Assembly (NCBI GenBank): GCA_905233625.1
Contig: CAJOFJ010000020.1
Span: forward strand, 1-64,000
Source of the DNA: an uncultured Bacteroidales bacterium
Lineage (GTDB): Bacteria; Bacteroidota; Bacteroidia; Bacteroidales; WCHB1-69
Direction: 5' to 3'
DNA: 64,000 nt
The notes below the pieces were generated by a model. It saw only the letters and a list, made by a program, of their open reading frames with translations, had not been told where the DNA came from and searched no databases. Shown piece after piece: positions 36,701-42,040 of this stretch; position 1 is the first letter of the stretch; each line of letters begins with the position of its first letter. The translations under genes were made by a program, and so were the position numbers.

Positions 36701-38136
36701 CCTTGGAGGTCAGTCAAAGTATAAGTAGTTTCAGTAACAGGAATGTTGTACCATTCGCTATGGTCAGCCAATTTGTACTGGAGGTTCCAAGCGGTCTGGC
36801 CTTCAACAGCTGTCCATGTAATCACAGCGGTGGTGCTGTCAACGGTAGCTGTCAAAGCGGTAGGCTGTGAGCAAGGAGTCTCAATCACAGAAATGTTGTC
36901 GATAGCGGCGGGGAACTGGTTACCATTGGTAGCATTGTTCACCCAATTGAACTGGATGCAAACTTCGCCAGCCATTTCACCAGAGATGTCATAGCTGAAA
37001 GAAGCCCAGTCATTCTCGCCTTGCAGAGTAGCGATTTCGGTAGTGGTTTCACCTTTTACCAAGTTAACCTTCAGATAGTCGTTATTAGCTTGACCATTCA
37101 CACGGTAGTCGAAGCTCAAGATGGCACCAGTTTCGGGAACCATCACGGTACGGTAGGCCATCACGTTGCTGGCTTTGGTTACATCGTACTTGTTGGTGAT
37201 ACCGTTGTTAGATGATATATACAACTTATTATTATCGAAACCTTGGGCTTGGCCAACATACCATTTGTTAACGGCTTCGCCATTGTTGATCATGAAATAA
37301 GGATCATTGCCTTCGTCAAAGTTGTAAGCGTAGGGCAGGGTTGCGATAGAGTCAAGTTCCAGAACTGTGGGTTCATCGGGTTCAACGGGGGTCACATTGA
37401 TTGTATAGGTGGCAGTTGCCATATCGCTTGCGGTCTCACCCACAAAAGCGATGGCATTAATAGTAGTGGTTTCAGTAATTTCAATAGCATTTTCATAAAG
37501 TGTAGAACTTGCGGTAGGAGTAGTGCCATCGAGAGTGTAATAAATAGCGGCACCTTCGGTAGCGCAAGCAATCGTCACATTCTGAGCGGCGGTATAAGTA
37601 CCAGCTTCAGGAGCGAAAGTAGGAACGTCAACCACAACGGGTGTGGGAGGTTCGGGAGTAGAAACAGTATAAGTTATCGTAAGAGCTGCAATTCTACGAT
37701 GGCTACTAGTTCCACCTATAGTGAAAATAACAGTATCTCCATTCCCGGTCCATGATCCATCTTCATACGTTCCAACATTGGAAGTTATCGCATTAGAATT
37801 ATCACCACTTCCAAAGGTAAAAGCAATAGCCGTTATGATGGCATTATCTACAGTTACCGTCATGTTATTGCCAGCATACAAACGAATAGCTGCTCCAGTA
37901 GTATAGTACTTAGGAACAGAATTGGAACTGGTGTTCGTACCCTGATCAAACGTTAGGGAAATATCGTTTACCGAAAGAGAAGTAACTGCTTCTCCATTCG
38001 TGTAACCTTGCTCGCTGAAAGTGATTGTCACCTCCTCAGCGAACAAACTTCCCACTGCCATTAGCATCACTAGCAAAATGGCCACCAAACTTTTTGCCCC
38101 TCGGGCGAAAGCTTGAAAAGTGTCAAATTTTTTCAT
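27709..38136 (-). CDS. Giant T9SS-exported adhesin-like surface protein (3475 aa)
   Basis: The longest gene in the window. A signal peptide ends around GSLFAEE (residue 34). A chitobiase/beta-hexosaminidase C-terminal type repeat (about 175-245, YYTLDGTTPTASS) is followed by cleaved-adhesin/choice-of-anchor jelly-roll modules (openings such as LPYAYNFDEGNDPYF, IPYTQDFEGDVFPPECW, LPWNENFEGF, VPFAENFDAY). These alternate with fibronectin type III domains (CxxPTxLxxxxxTxxxAxxxW, near residues 422, 702, 792, 1018, 1605 and 1878). A CARDB-like domain lies near 2150. About 2400-3300 holds roughly ten bacterial repeat domains with GxGTVxPxGxxxVxYG-like starts. A last FnIII domain (about 3307-3395) and a T9SS type A sorting domain (GKQVYTGKV, NYVVRLATENGVGVYKV) close it. 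Likely an adhesin or surface scaffold; the ligand is unknown. Confidence 0.9.
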   Translation of the reverse strand: MKKFDTFQAFARGAKSLVAILLVMLMAVGSLFAEEVTITFSEQGYTNGEAVTSLSVNDISLTFDQGTNTSSNSVPKYYTTGAAIRLYAGNNMTVTVDNAIITAIAFTFGSGDNSNAITSNVGTYEDGSWTGNGDTVIFTIGGTSSHRRIAALTITYTVSTPEPPTPVVVDVPTFAPEAGTYTAAQNVTIACATEGAAIYYTLDGTTPTASSTLYENAIEITETTTINAIAFVGETASDMATATYTINVTPVEPDEPTVLELDSIATLPYAYNFDEGNDPYFMINNGEAVNKWYVGQAQGFDNNKLYISSNNGITNKYDVTKASNVMAYRTVMVPETGAILSFDYRVNGQANNDYLKVNLVKGETTTEIATLQGENDWASFSYDISGEMAGEVCIQFNWVNNATNGNQFPAAIDNISVIETPCSQPTALTATVDSTTAVITWTAVEGQTAWNLQYKLADHSEWYNIPVTETTYTLTDLQGNSNYDMRVQAVCGENVSAWTTGTFAVACQSETVVTTQDDVLIGNGTSTNSYLPFYGTYNYTYSQQIIDAEEINTTAGNIYSVSFNCSSAPASTSTGNIKIWMANTTKSVFDSNTDYIDPANLTLVYEGPSSYAYQTGWNTFTFDTPFEYTGDNLVVAYYEGNGSWNGGSFYVHSTTTNKSIMHYDDTQSAVSYTSPATATGTKYFNEYRNNMKLNMDVTVVACDDQIACVAPTALEVSDITPNSAVLTWVAGSADETAFIVEYMAEGATEWTSVDVNDTTYTLTELAQLTNYSVRVKANCGENNWSEVLTTSFRTEGICAPVTNLETSNISNTTTLTWLPGGEESAWLVQFKPATAGDDAWTSIEVSLIPMTTFGGLQGNTDYEVRVKALCDPNDTENQSEWASTSFHSGCAAFEIPFAEEFSTNTMPTCWENQNFHFSTSGYAYSNTNGAELITPAINIPAENPTYLSFEVRGAGEYTILASYRGTRADRFEAIYSGIAPNQNTIVTVAIADLYKGRAVNFKIVNNSTSFQYFYNVNVNQCPFEVTALTTSNVTGTTVDLAWEADEAVTNYQIQYGEQGFNLDEGTIVDVTDTTATTIGGLNYETTYDFYVRVVCAGDNGVWNGPVTQTTAPACSDPMNLSFDFTSAQLHWNNGEWGTPAQYNVRYKEESAEEYTTVVVNVPFEGWNPFVTISGLASNVTYEMGVQSVCGENMESNWVTLMVTTPCMPLTEIPYTQDFEGDVFPPECWSQEYVSDTQNWEVDVDVTYGSGSNDATFVVSDYDYVTKLVTPAFDLSSSSNLILTFKHSQAEWAGDQDELRVYYRTSMSSNWVLLQAYTSSITSIAAAMSSSCQFAFEATGNYGHGVFLDDVTIKPAPTCGTPSISVNGLTATITPNELGTPASYELMIGEQTATVNGTTVDLSTVFTLEGSTTYQVSVRTNCGGEDYSDWSAAASFTTPCLAISSLPWNENFEGFDASTVANCWDNSASTSSTINNYPERIWGVYSYSGNKMMRMYNYYVQSGTALINSPVITLPNTGVYVLKFDYSHRASCGAFKVNVIEQGTTQAVELGSYTSTGSNYTNPGTFTEADPISLAAYAGKSIILQFFSNANYGSGAIFVDNVAIEEAPSCMKPSAITVGTVTETTAQVSWTAGGSETEWEVSYTIGDQTTTLTTTENPYIITGLSASTHYVLPFSVKAICSATDESEVTSTELSINTVCGLAAVPFAENFDAYTSTTSQSTMVMPLCWNRKYTGTSTSYGAGIYNSSSYAVSGTNSLRLYSYCTTSTSTSYGEVYAVLPQLDAAINTLMISFDAKAYNSTSTYYGSRLDVGVVTDAANPETSFTLIQTISAPVAGERFTIPLSDYSGNGYIAFRETKEKPEGYTNSYWYNYTYVDNILVEAIPTCFVPSSLTVSEVTDHTAAVNWADNYDQAAYAVEYMVEGDATWTSVSVDTTYALLNNLQASTNYTVRVKAVCGTGDESEYTDAIGFATKCIAGTDAEIAGTGSNQNYIPVGNYYNYSYTQQILTAEEINAVGTISSISFEYAYSSAMTSKNNVKIYMVNTDKSEFASTSDWITDGLQLVYEGNLNCAQGWNEFALNTPFSYAGGNLAIVVEDNSGAYNSSSHTFKTTTTTHNSALTWQQDAAAYAGQAGTLRKHHSNIRLTICPEATDLAITDINTFADACDVEDAVTIGVKNMGYEGTVSTFEAYYQVNEETPVHETVTLETPIAFNETAEYTFGQLPTFAAGANFIVAWVELEGDLVDANNTVASAPITVLEPATVPYVETFAGLTINHGWNPIDANNDGVTMNLDNEIYYTFNDLAAADDWMMSPCIEMAAGTYTIIYDYKANSSLTESFELFYGNGAHIADMTNAVATHSFNNTTNETATTTITIDADGIYNFGFHATSLPGNLGFSIDNFKVYPVNDVIVTYNELGGTVTPNGTIAVNYGENLTLNLVPAPMYHVAGVWVDDVQVVPEDGTGANFMLYTLENVTEPHTVFVDFKLEFHIFKTVENYRSDLYSDLGGAFVPAATDTTINPDPFTVNMVADPHYHLAGLTLSLVVPDNPEDVFADVVNNGDGTYNYTIDTLVVANYYLNATFRRDTVAINYNVLTGKGYANDSELLNAGETYTTWVDYSVNHDVDTTVAFGADVNDGYHIVNVFVNGESQGRIDSYTFEDVTETQTVDIQFGYRIDAFVSNYNTYDSITDIMGTITPDTQYVAEYDPMMVVGTVEEHFHLYQFLVNGENRIDEVVFGSDPHYYYFTMDSIAENYTIEAVVKVDTFAITYNVIAGQGYADASGLLVDGDSYSTIVNYADNWYSNIVPATGYSIDNVTLDGQNLYTANNYQFNYIEEAHVFDIVFVANTYTITTNAYGEGTVSDGISFIYDPESPVDYEFTATAAEGHHIVSVVFNNNEMEITDPETFTYTIENVADNYVINTYFAVNTYTMTSEVTEGGSITPEGTQIVNYGTDLTYEINANEGWYISSTEIDGVTTTYTQEDAMVTLSVPYTSIDADHSVSVTFAQFMYTITANASEYGTVNGAASISENVVYGSNFSLNITPDANYQVADVVVDGISVGAVEFYEFINVTANHTVDVTFEAVMYTLTATSNIEGCTITPATLTVQAGSSVPYTLNAAAGYHLVNVMANGEEVAVTNNSFTIIDVQSDYTIFANFASDYVTVTVDQPAHATITPGTLTYAYGATPSYMIIPEVGYDIVSVTAGNGVVNVDYNNGIGTFTLDPVLADITLTATTQPKTFTITVVQGINGTIAPATQTGVEYGSSVEFTITPDEFYVISDVIVDGSSRGAISGFTFNNVTNDHTITAVFEAACYMPTNLTAMNVTSTSADLSWVGTAPSYEVRYRAAGETTYQTQTVNTTTLSLSGLTPNTLYSWGVKAICGTSLESEWAENGFTTRNGVGIADADMSSIKVYSFQNNIYIVNEDGIAISNVDIYDIYGKQVYTGKVLSSPEVISLNVAEGNYVVRLATENGVGVYKVAIVK

Positions 38137-38317
38137 TTTGATTGATTTTGATTAATACTATTGTTTTTTTGTTTTTTGTTTTGTTTCTTATTTTTCTATT
38201 GTTGATAACTTGTTAATAACTTTTTGAGTGACAATATGTTACAATTCTTCTTACGAAGACCTAAATTTTTATTCTCTCTTTTTTGCAACATCATAATAAT
38301 CCATAATAATTGCGAAG

Positions 38318-38325
38318 CAAAAATA
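38318..38325 (-). promoter_or_regulatory. -7 promoter box TATTTTTG for the giant adhesin
   Basis: Reads TATTTTTG on the minus strand, 181 nt upstream of the adhesin ATG. It is the only clear TAnnTTTG match in this position, so the 5' leader would be long. Confidence 0.5.
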
Positions 38326-38516
38326 CACAATTTTTTTGACTTGGTGCTAATTTTTTTATTTTTTTTCTTTTTGAATTGTTAGCTATTGATTTTTAAATGT
38401 GCTGAAGGCACAATATTCTATTAACCCCGCACAAGCACGTTAGTGCGCGCTGTGGGGATCGCCAAATGAAAATTCGCCAAATCGCCAAATGGTTTTGTTT
38501 TTTCATTAAAAATATG

Positions 38517-38524
38517 TATCTTTG
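38517..38524 (+). promoter_or_regulatory. -7 promoter box TATCTTTG with TTTTG -33 element for pepP
   Basis: TATCTTTG 21 nt before the ATG at 38546, with TTTTG at 38492-38496 and a 20-bp spacer, the textbook Bacteroidota arrangement. Confidence 0.75.
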
Positions 38525-38545
38525 CACCTCTAAAACATATATACT

Positions 38546-39943
38546 ATGAATCCATTATTTAAAGCGGAAGTTTACCAGAACCGCCGCACCCAGTTGAAAA
38601 AAGCCGTGAAAAGCGGTATTGCCATCTTTTTAGGCAACAGCGAAGCCCCCATGAATTATCCTTCCAACACCTATAAATACCGTCAGGACAGCAATTTCCT
38701 GTATTTCTTCGGTCTCTCCATTGCCGACATCGCCGCCGTCATCGATTTTGACGAGAACCGCAACATCATTTTCGGCAATGACTTCGAGATTGACGACATC
38801 ATCTGGATGGGCAACCAGCCCACGCTGGCATCCTTGGCCGAGAAAGTGGGTGTGAAAGAGGTGATGCCCATGGCCAAGCTGAGCGAATACATCCATGCCG
38901 CCCAAGCCGCCGGCCGTCAAGTGCACTTCACCCCGCCCTACCGTGGCGACAACAAGATATGGCTGTCCAACCTCACTGGTATCAACGTGAACGACATCCG
39001 CAACCACGCTTCGGCAGAACTGATCAAGGGTATCGTGAACCTGCGCTCCGCCAAGGAGGACTGCGAAATCGAGCAGATGGAGAACGCCTGCGAAATCGGC
39101 TATAAGATGCACACCGCCGTGATGCGCCGCTGCGTGGCCGGCGTGCCCGAACTGGAGCTGGCTGGCTTGGCCGAAGGTATCACCCTGTCGTACGGCAATG
39201 GCGTGTCCTTCCCCATCATCCTGTCACAGCACGGCGAAACCCTGCACAACCACGGCCATGAAGCTATCCTGCAGGAAGGCAACATGCTGCTGATGGACGC
39301 TGGCGCCGAAAACCTGATGAACTACTGCTCCGACAATACCCGTACCCTGCCTGTGGGCGGCCGCTTCACCCAAAAGCAAAAGGAAATCTACGAAATCGTG
39401 CTGAAAGCCAACATGGACGCCATCGACGCTGCCAAACCCGGCGTGTATAACAAGGAACTGCATACGCTGTCCTGCAAAGTCATCGCCGAAGGCCTGTCAC
39501 AGTTAGGCTTGATGAAAGGCGATGTGGATGAAGCCGTACGCCTAGGTGCCCACGCCCTGTTTATGCCCCACGGTTTAGGCCATCAGTTGGGCTTGGACGT
39601 GCACGACATGGAAGACCTCGGCGAGAACTTCGTCGGCTATGATGAAACTGTGAGCCGCAGCGACATCTTCGGTTGGAGCGCCCTGCGTATGGCCCGCGAG
39701 CTGAAACCCGGCTTCATCGTGACCATCGAACCGGGCATCTATTTCATCCCGCAACTGATTGACATCTGGAAAAACGAACACAAGTTCGAGCAATTCATCA
39801 ACTACGACAAGGTGGAGCAATACCGTGACTTCGGCGGCATCCGCATCGAGGACGACCTGCTGATTACCGCCGACGGCCACAAAGTGCTCGGCCCCGCCAT
39901 CCCTAAAACCCCGAAGGAGCTGGAGGAGATTATAGGGAAGTAA
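38546..39943 (+). CDS. pepP: Xaa-Pro aminopeptidase (aminopeptidase P, M24B)
   Basis: A 465-residue metallopeptidase that removes N-terminal residues preceding proline. The N-terminal AMP_N domain (about residues 1-135, YKYRQDSNFLYFFGLSIADI) is followed by the pita-bread catalytic domain. Metal ligands are visible: Asp in LLMDAGAENLMNYCSDNTRT (about 250-265), His in MPHGLGHQLGLDVHDMED (about 340-355), Glu in IVTIEPGIYF (about 393) and Glu in IRIEDDLLIT (about 433). All are present, so the enzyme should be active. It has its own promoter, and its stop codon is followed at once by a modular repeat array. Confidence 0.95.
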   Translation: MNPLFKAEVYQNRRTQLKKAVKSGIAIFLGNSEAPMNYPSNTYKYRQDSNFLYFFGLSIADIAAVIDFDENRNIIFGNDFEIDDIIWMGNQPTLASLAEKVGVKEVMPMAKLSEYIHAAQAAGRQVHFTPPYRGDNKIWLSNLTGINVNDIRNHASAELIKGIVNLRSAKEDCEIEQMENACEIGYKMHTAVMRRCVAGVPELELAGLAEGITLSYGNGVSFPIILSQHGETLHNHGHEAILQEGNMLLMDAGAENLMNYCSDNTRTLPVGGRFTQKQKEIYEIVLKANMDAIDAAKPGVYNKELHTLSCKVIAEGLSQLGLMKGDVDEAVRLGAHALFMPHGLGHQLGLDVHDMEDLGENFVGYDETVSRSDIFGWSALRMARELKPGFIVTIEPGIYFIPQLIDIWKNEHKFEQFINYDKVEQYRDFGGIRIEDDLLITADGHKVLGPAIPKTPKELEEIIGK

Positions 39944-40165
39944 CGGGAAGACGGGGAGACATGCACTGCGTGCATTCGGGAAGACGTACACTACGTGTAC
40001 TCGGGGAGACGGGAAGACGGATAGACGATATCGTATAACCGAGTGAACGAAGTGAACGTCTCCTCGAACGAGCGTAGCGAGTGACTTCCCGAGCGAATGA
40101 AATGAGCGTCTCCCCGAGCGAGCAAAGCGAGCATCTCCCCGAGTGAGCAAAGCGAACGACTTAAC
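39944..40165. repeat. Modular 25-bp-period mini-hairpin array between pepP and ackA
   Basis: The clearest array in the window. It starts at the base after the pepP stop with octamers CGGGAAGA and CGGGGAGA. Cores ATGCAC-TGC-GTGCAT (39961) and GTACAC-TAC-GTGTAC (39986) start 25 bp apart. Five cores in the opposite orientation start at 40043, 40068, 40093, 40118 and 40143, again exactly 25 bp apart. On the minus strand these five have the form n1 n2 TC n3 n4, a three-base loop, then n4' n3' TC n2' n1'. The outer and inner pairs differ between copies but stay complementary, and the central TC/TC mismatch is constant. Confidence 0.85.
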
Positions 40166-40189
40166 GTAATAAAAACAAAAATAAACAAC

Positions 40190-41389
40190 ATGAAAGTATT
40201 AGTACTCAACTGCGGAAGTTCGTCAATCAAATACCAGCTGATTGACATGGCCAACAATGCCGAATTGAAAGCTAAGGGTTTGGTAGAACGTATCGGCTTG
40301 GAAATGGGTGAATTCACCCACAAACCTGTCGGCAAGGACAAATATTATGTACAGACCCCTATCAAAGACCATGAAGTAGGTGTCAACTTAGTGCTGAAAG
40401 CCCTGACCGACCCCGTTCACGGTGTCATCAGCGACCTTAACGAGATTGGAGCGGTAGGTCATCGTGTGGCTCACGGCGGCGAATATTTCAAGAAAAGCAT
40501 GATTTTGGGCGAGCAAGAACTCGAAGAAATCAAGAAACTGTGTGAGTTGGCACCCTTGCATAATCCCGCCAGCTTACTGGGTATCAAGGTGATGCAGAAA
40601 CTTCTGCCCAATGTGAAACATGTGGGCGTTTTCGACACCTCTTTCCATCAGACCATGCCGGCAGAAGCTTATCTGTATGCTATTCCTTACGAATACTATA
40701 CCAATAATAAGGTGAGACGCTATGGTTTCCACGGCACCAGCCATAAATATGTGGGTCCTAAGGCTGCCGAAATCGCTGGCGTGGATTACAACAACTCCAA
40801 AATTATCAGCTGCCACTTGGGTAACGGCGCTTCCATCTGCGCCATCAAGAACGGCAAGTCTGTGGACACTTCCATGGGTTTCACCCCTGTTGAAGGTTTG
40901 GTGATGGGTACCCGCTGCGGCGACCTTGACCTTGGCGCCCTGATTTACATTGCTGAAAAGGAAAACATGGACTTCAAAGCCATGAACACTTTCATCAACA
41001 AGAAATGCGGTTTGCTCGGTATTTCCGGCAAGAGTGTGGACATGCGCGATATCCGCGCCGGCAAGGACAGCGGCGACGAGCGCTCCAAATATGCTTTCGA
41101 CATGTTCGCTTACAGAGTGAAGAAATATATCGGTGCATACGCCGCTGCCATGGGTGGTGTGGATGTCATCCTTTTCACCGGCGGTATCGGCGAGAACGCT
41201 TGGTTCCAGCGCGAAGCCATCTGCCAAGGACTTGAATTTCTGGGCTGCACCCTTGACAAGGCCGAAAATGAGAGACTGGCTGGTCAGGATGGTATTATCT
41301 CCACTCCCGACTCCCGCGTGAAACTCGTTTCCGTCACCACCAACGAAGAGTTAGTGATCGCCACGGATACGTATAATCTCGTGAAGTAG
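40190..41389 (+). CDS. ackA: Acetate kinase
   Basis: AckA (399 residues) interconverts acetyl phosphate plus ADP with acetate plus ATP, the ATP-yielding step of acetate fermentation. The ASKHA fold motifs are visible: NCGSSSIKYQL (residues 6-16), VGHRVAHGGEYF, GVFDTSFHQTMP, HGTSHKYV, CHLGNGASICAI and LFTGGIGENAWFQRE. It is full length. Its usual partner pta (phosphotransacetylase) is not adjacent, although the two often form an operon. No TAnnTTTG box is obvious upstream, where a repeat array fills the gap, so expression may depend on read-through from pepP or an unseen promoter. Confidence 0.97.
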   Translation: MKVLVLNCGSSSIKYQLIDMANNAELKAKGLVERIGLEMGEFTHKPVGKDKYYVQTPIKDHEVGVNLVLKALTDPVHGVISDLNEIGAVGHRVAHGGEYFKKSMILGEQELEEIKKLCELAPLHNPASLLGIKVMQKLLPNVKHVGVFDTSFHQTMPAEAYLYAIPYEYYTNNKVRRYGFHGTSHKYVGPKAAEIAGVDYNNSKIISCHLGNGASICAIKNGKSVDTSMGFTPVEGLVMGTRCGDLDLGALIYIAEKENMDFKAMNTFINKKCGLLGISGKSVDMRDIRAGKDSGDERSKYAFDMFAYRVKKYIGAYAAAMGGVDVILFTGGIGENAWFQREAICQGLEFLGCTLDKAENERLAGQDGIISTPDSRVKLVSVTTNEELVIATDTYNLVK

Positions 41390-41515
41390 CGTGAAGGCGT
41401 GGAGACACTCGCTTTGCTCGTTCGTGGAGGCGTGAAGACGTGAAGACGTGAAGACGTGAAGACGTGGAGACGTGGAGGCGTGGAGGCGTTAGTGTGTTCA
41501 TTAATGTCTTCACGC
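41390..41515. repeat. Octamer array (CGTGAAGA) with one mini-hairpin core, between ackA and the IVP gene
   Basis: Directly after the ackA stop: CGTGAAGG, CGTGGAGA, then core ACTCGC-TTT-GCTCGT (41407-41421), then eight tandem octamers (41423-41486: CGTGGAGG, four CGTGAAGA, CGTGGAGA, two CGTGGAGG). It ends with reverse-oriented TGTCTTCACG. The four identical CGTGAAGA units show that octamers expand in tandem. Confidence 0.8.
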
Positions 41516-41519
41516 TTTT

Positions 41520-41894
41520 CTATTCTTCACTTTGTTTCATTAAATATTCACGATATTTTGTCATCAAAAGACTATTCTTATAAATAAGATCATATATCTC
41601 CTGCAAACTATCTTTTTGTATATACTGTAATTCTTCTGCTATCTGTAGCTGACAGAAAACTTCCATTAATGAGCTGTATGCTATACTTATAAAGTGTACT
41701 TTTTCTTTTAAAGATATCCTGCCACTTCCTTCTGCAATATTTGATGGAACAGATACACAAGCTCTTCTCAATTGATCACACAATGCATATCTTTCTACTT
41801 TTGGAAATTTTTCAATCAATGTATAAATCTGTATCACCAATTGTTTGCTGACCTTCCATACATCAAGATTCTCAAAACTATAATAATGTTTCAT
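41520..41894 (-). CDS. Four-helix-bundle protein of the 23S rRNA intervening-sequence (IVP/S23) family
   Basis: A 124-residue all-helical protein. The N-terminal YYSFENLDVWKVSKQLVIQIYTL and the central ALCDQLRRACVSVPSNIAEGSGR are diagnostic of the IVP family. Such proteins were first found encoded in intervening sequences of 23S rRNA but are common as free-standing genes in Bacteroidota, with no settled function. This copy is more AT-rich than its neighbours, points against ackA and aroB, and is flanked on both sides by the same octamer repeats (41390-41515 and 41975-42022). A TATTTTTG promoter box lies 27 nt upstream. Confidence 0.9.
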   Translation of the reverse strand: MKHYYSFENLDVWKVSKQLVIQIYTLIEKFPKVERYALCDQLRRACVSVPSNIAEGSGRISLKEKVHFISIAYSSLMEVFCQLQIAEELQYIQKDSLQEIYDLIYKNSLLMTKYREYLMKQSEE

Positions 41895-41921
41895 AGTGTA
41901 ATATTATATAAATTTATTTTG

Positions 41922-41929
41922 CAAAAATA
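41922..41929 (-). promoter_or_regulatory. -7 promoter box TATTTTTG for the IVP gene
   Basis: Reads TATTTTTG on the minus strand, 27 nt before the ATG at 41894. Confidence 0.55.
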
Positions 41930-41974
41930 ATAAAATTATTTTTTATTATATATAGTTATAGTGATTTTTTTCTC

Positions 41975-42022
41975 CTTAATATCTTAATGTCTCCACGTCT
42001 TAACGTCTTAACGTCTTAACAT
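41975..42022. repeat. Short octamer array (TCTTAACG) upstream of aroB
   Basis: TCTTAATG, TCTCCACG and three tandem TCTTAACG units, the reverse complements of the CGTTAAGA/CGTGGAGA octamers. No mini-hairpin core is present. Confidence 0.65.
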
Positions 42023-42040
42023 ATAACCACTTTAACAATC

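Larger units (their letters stand above)
38137..38545. other. Divergent intergenic region, 409 bp, between giant adhesin and aminopeptidase P
   Basis: Very AT-rich next to the adhesin. It holds the adhesin promoter (38318-38325), which implies a leader of about 180 nt, and the promoter of the aminopeptidase gene (38517-38524). Between them lie mini-palindromes: TGTGC-TGAAG-GCACA (38398-38412) and a hairpin at 38425-38457, where CCCCGCA pairs with TGTGGGG and inner GCAC pairs with GTGC. Three CGCCAAAT words follow (38460-38490). No gene is visible. Confidence 0.6.

Noticed and set aside
39944..40165. The regular 25-bp spacing suggests a CRISPR array
   Set aside because: The parts that vary are palindromic and share a fixed pattern, the unit is far too short, and no cas genes are in the window.
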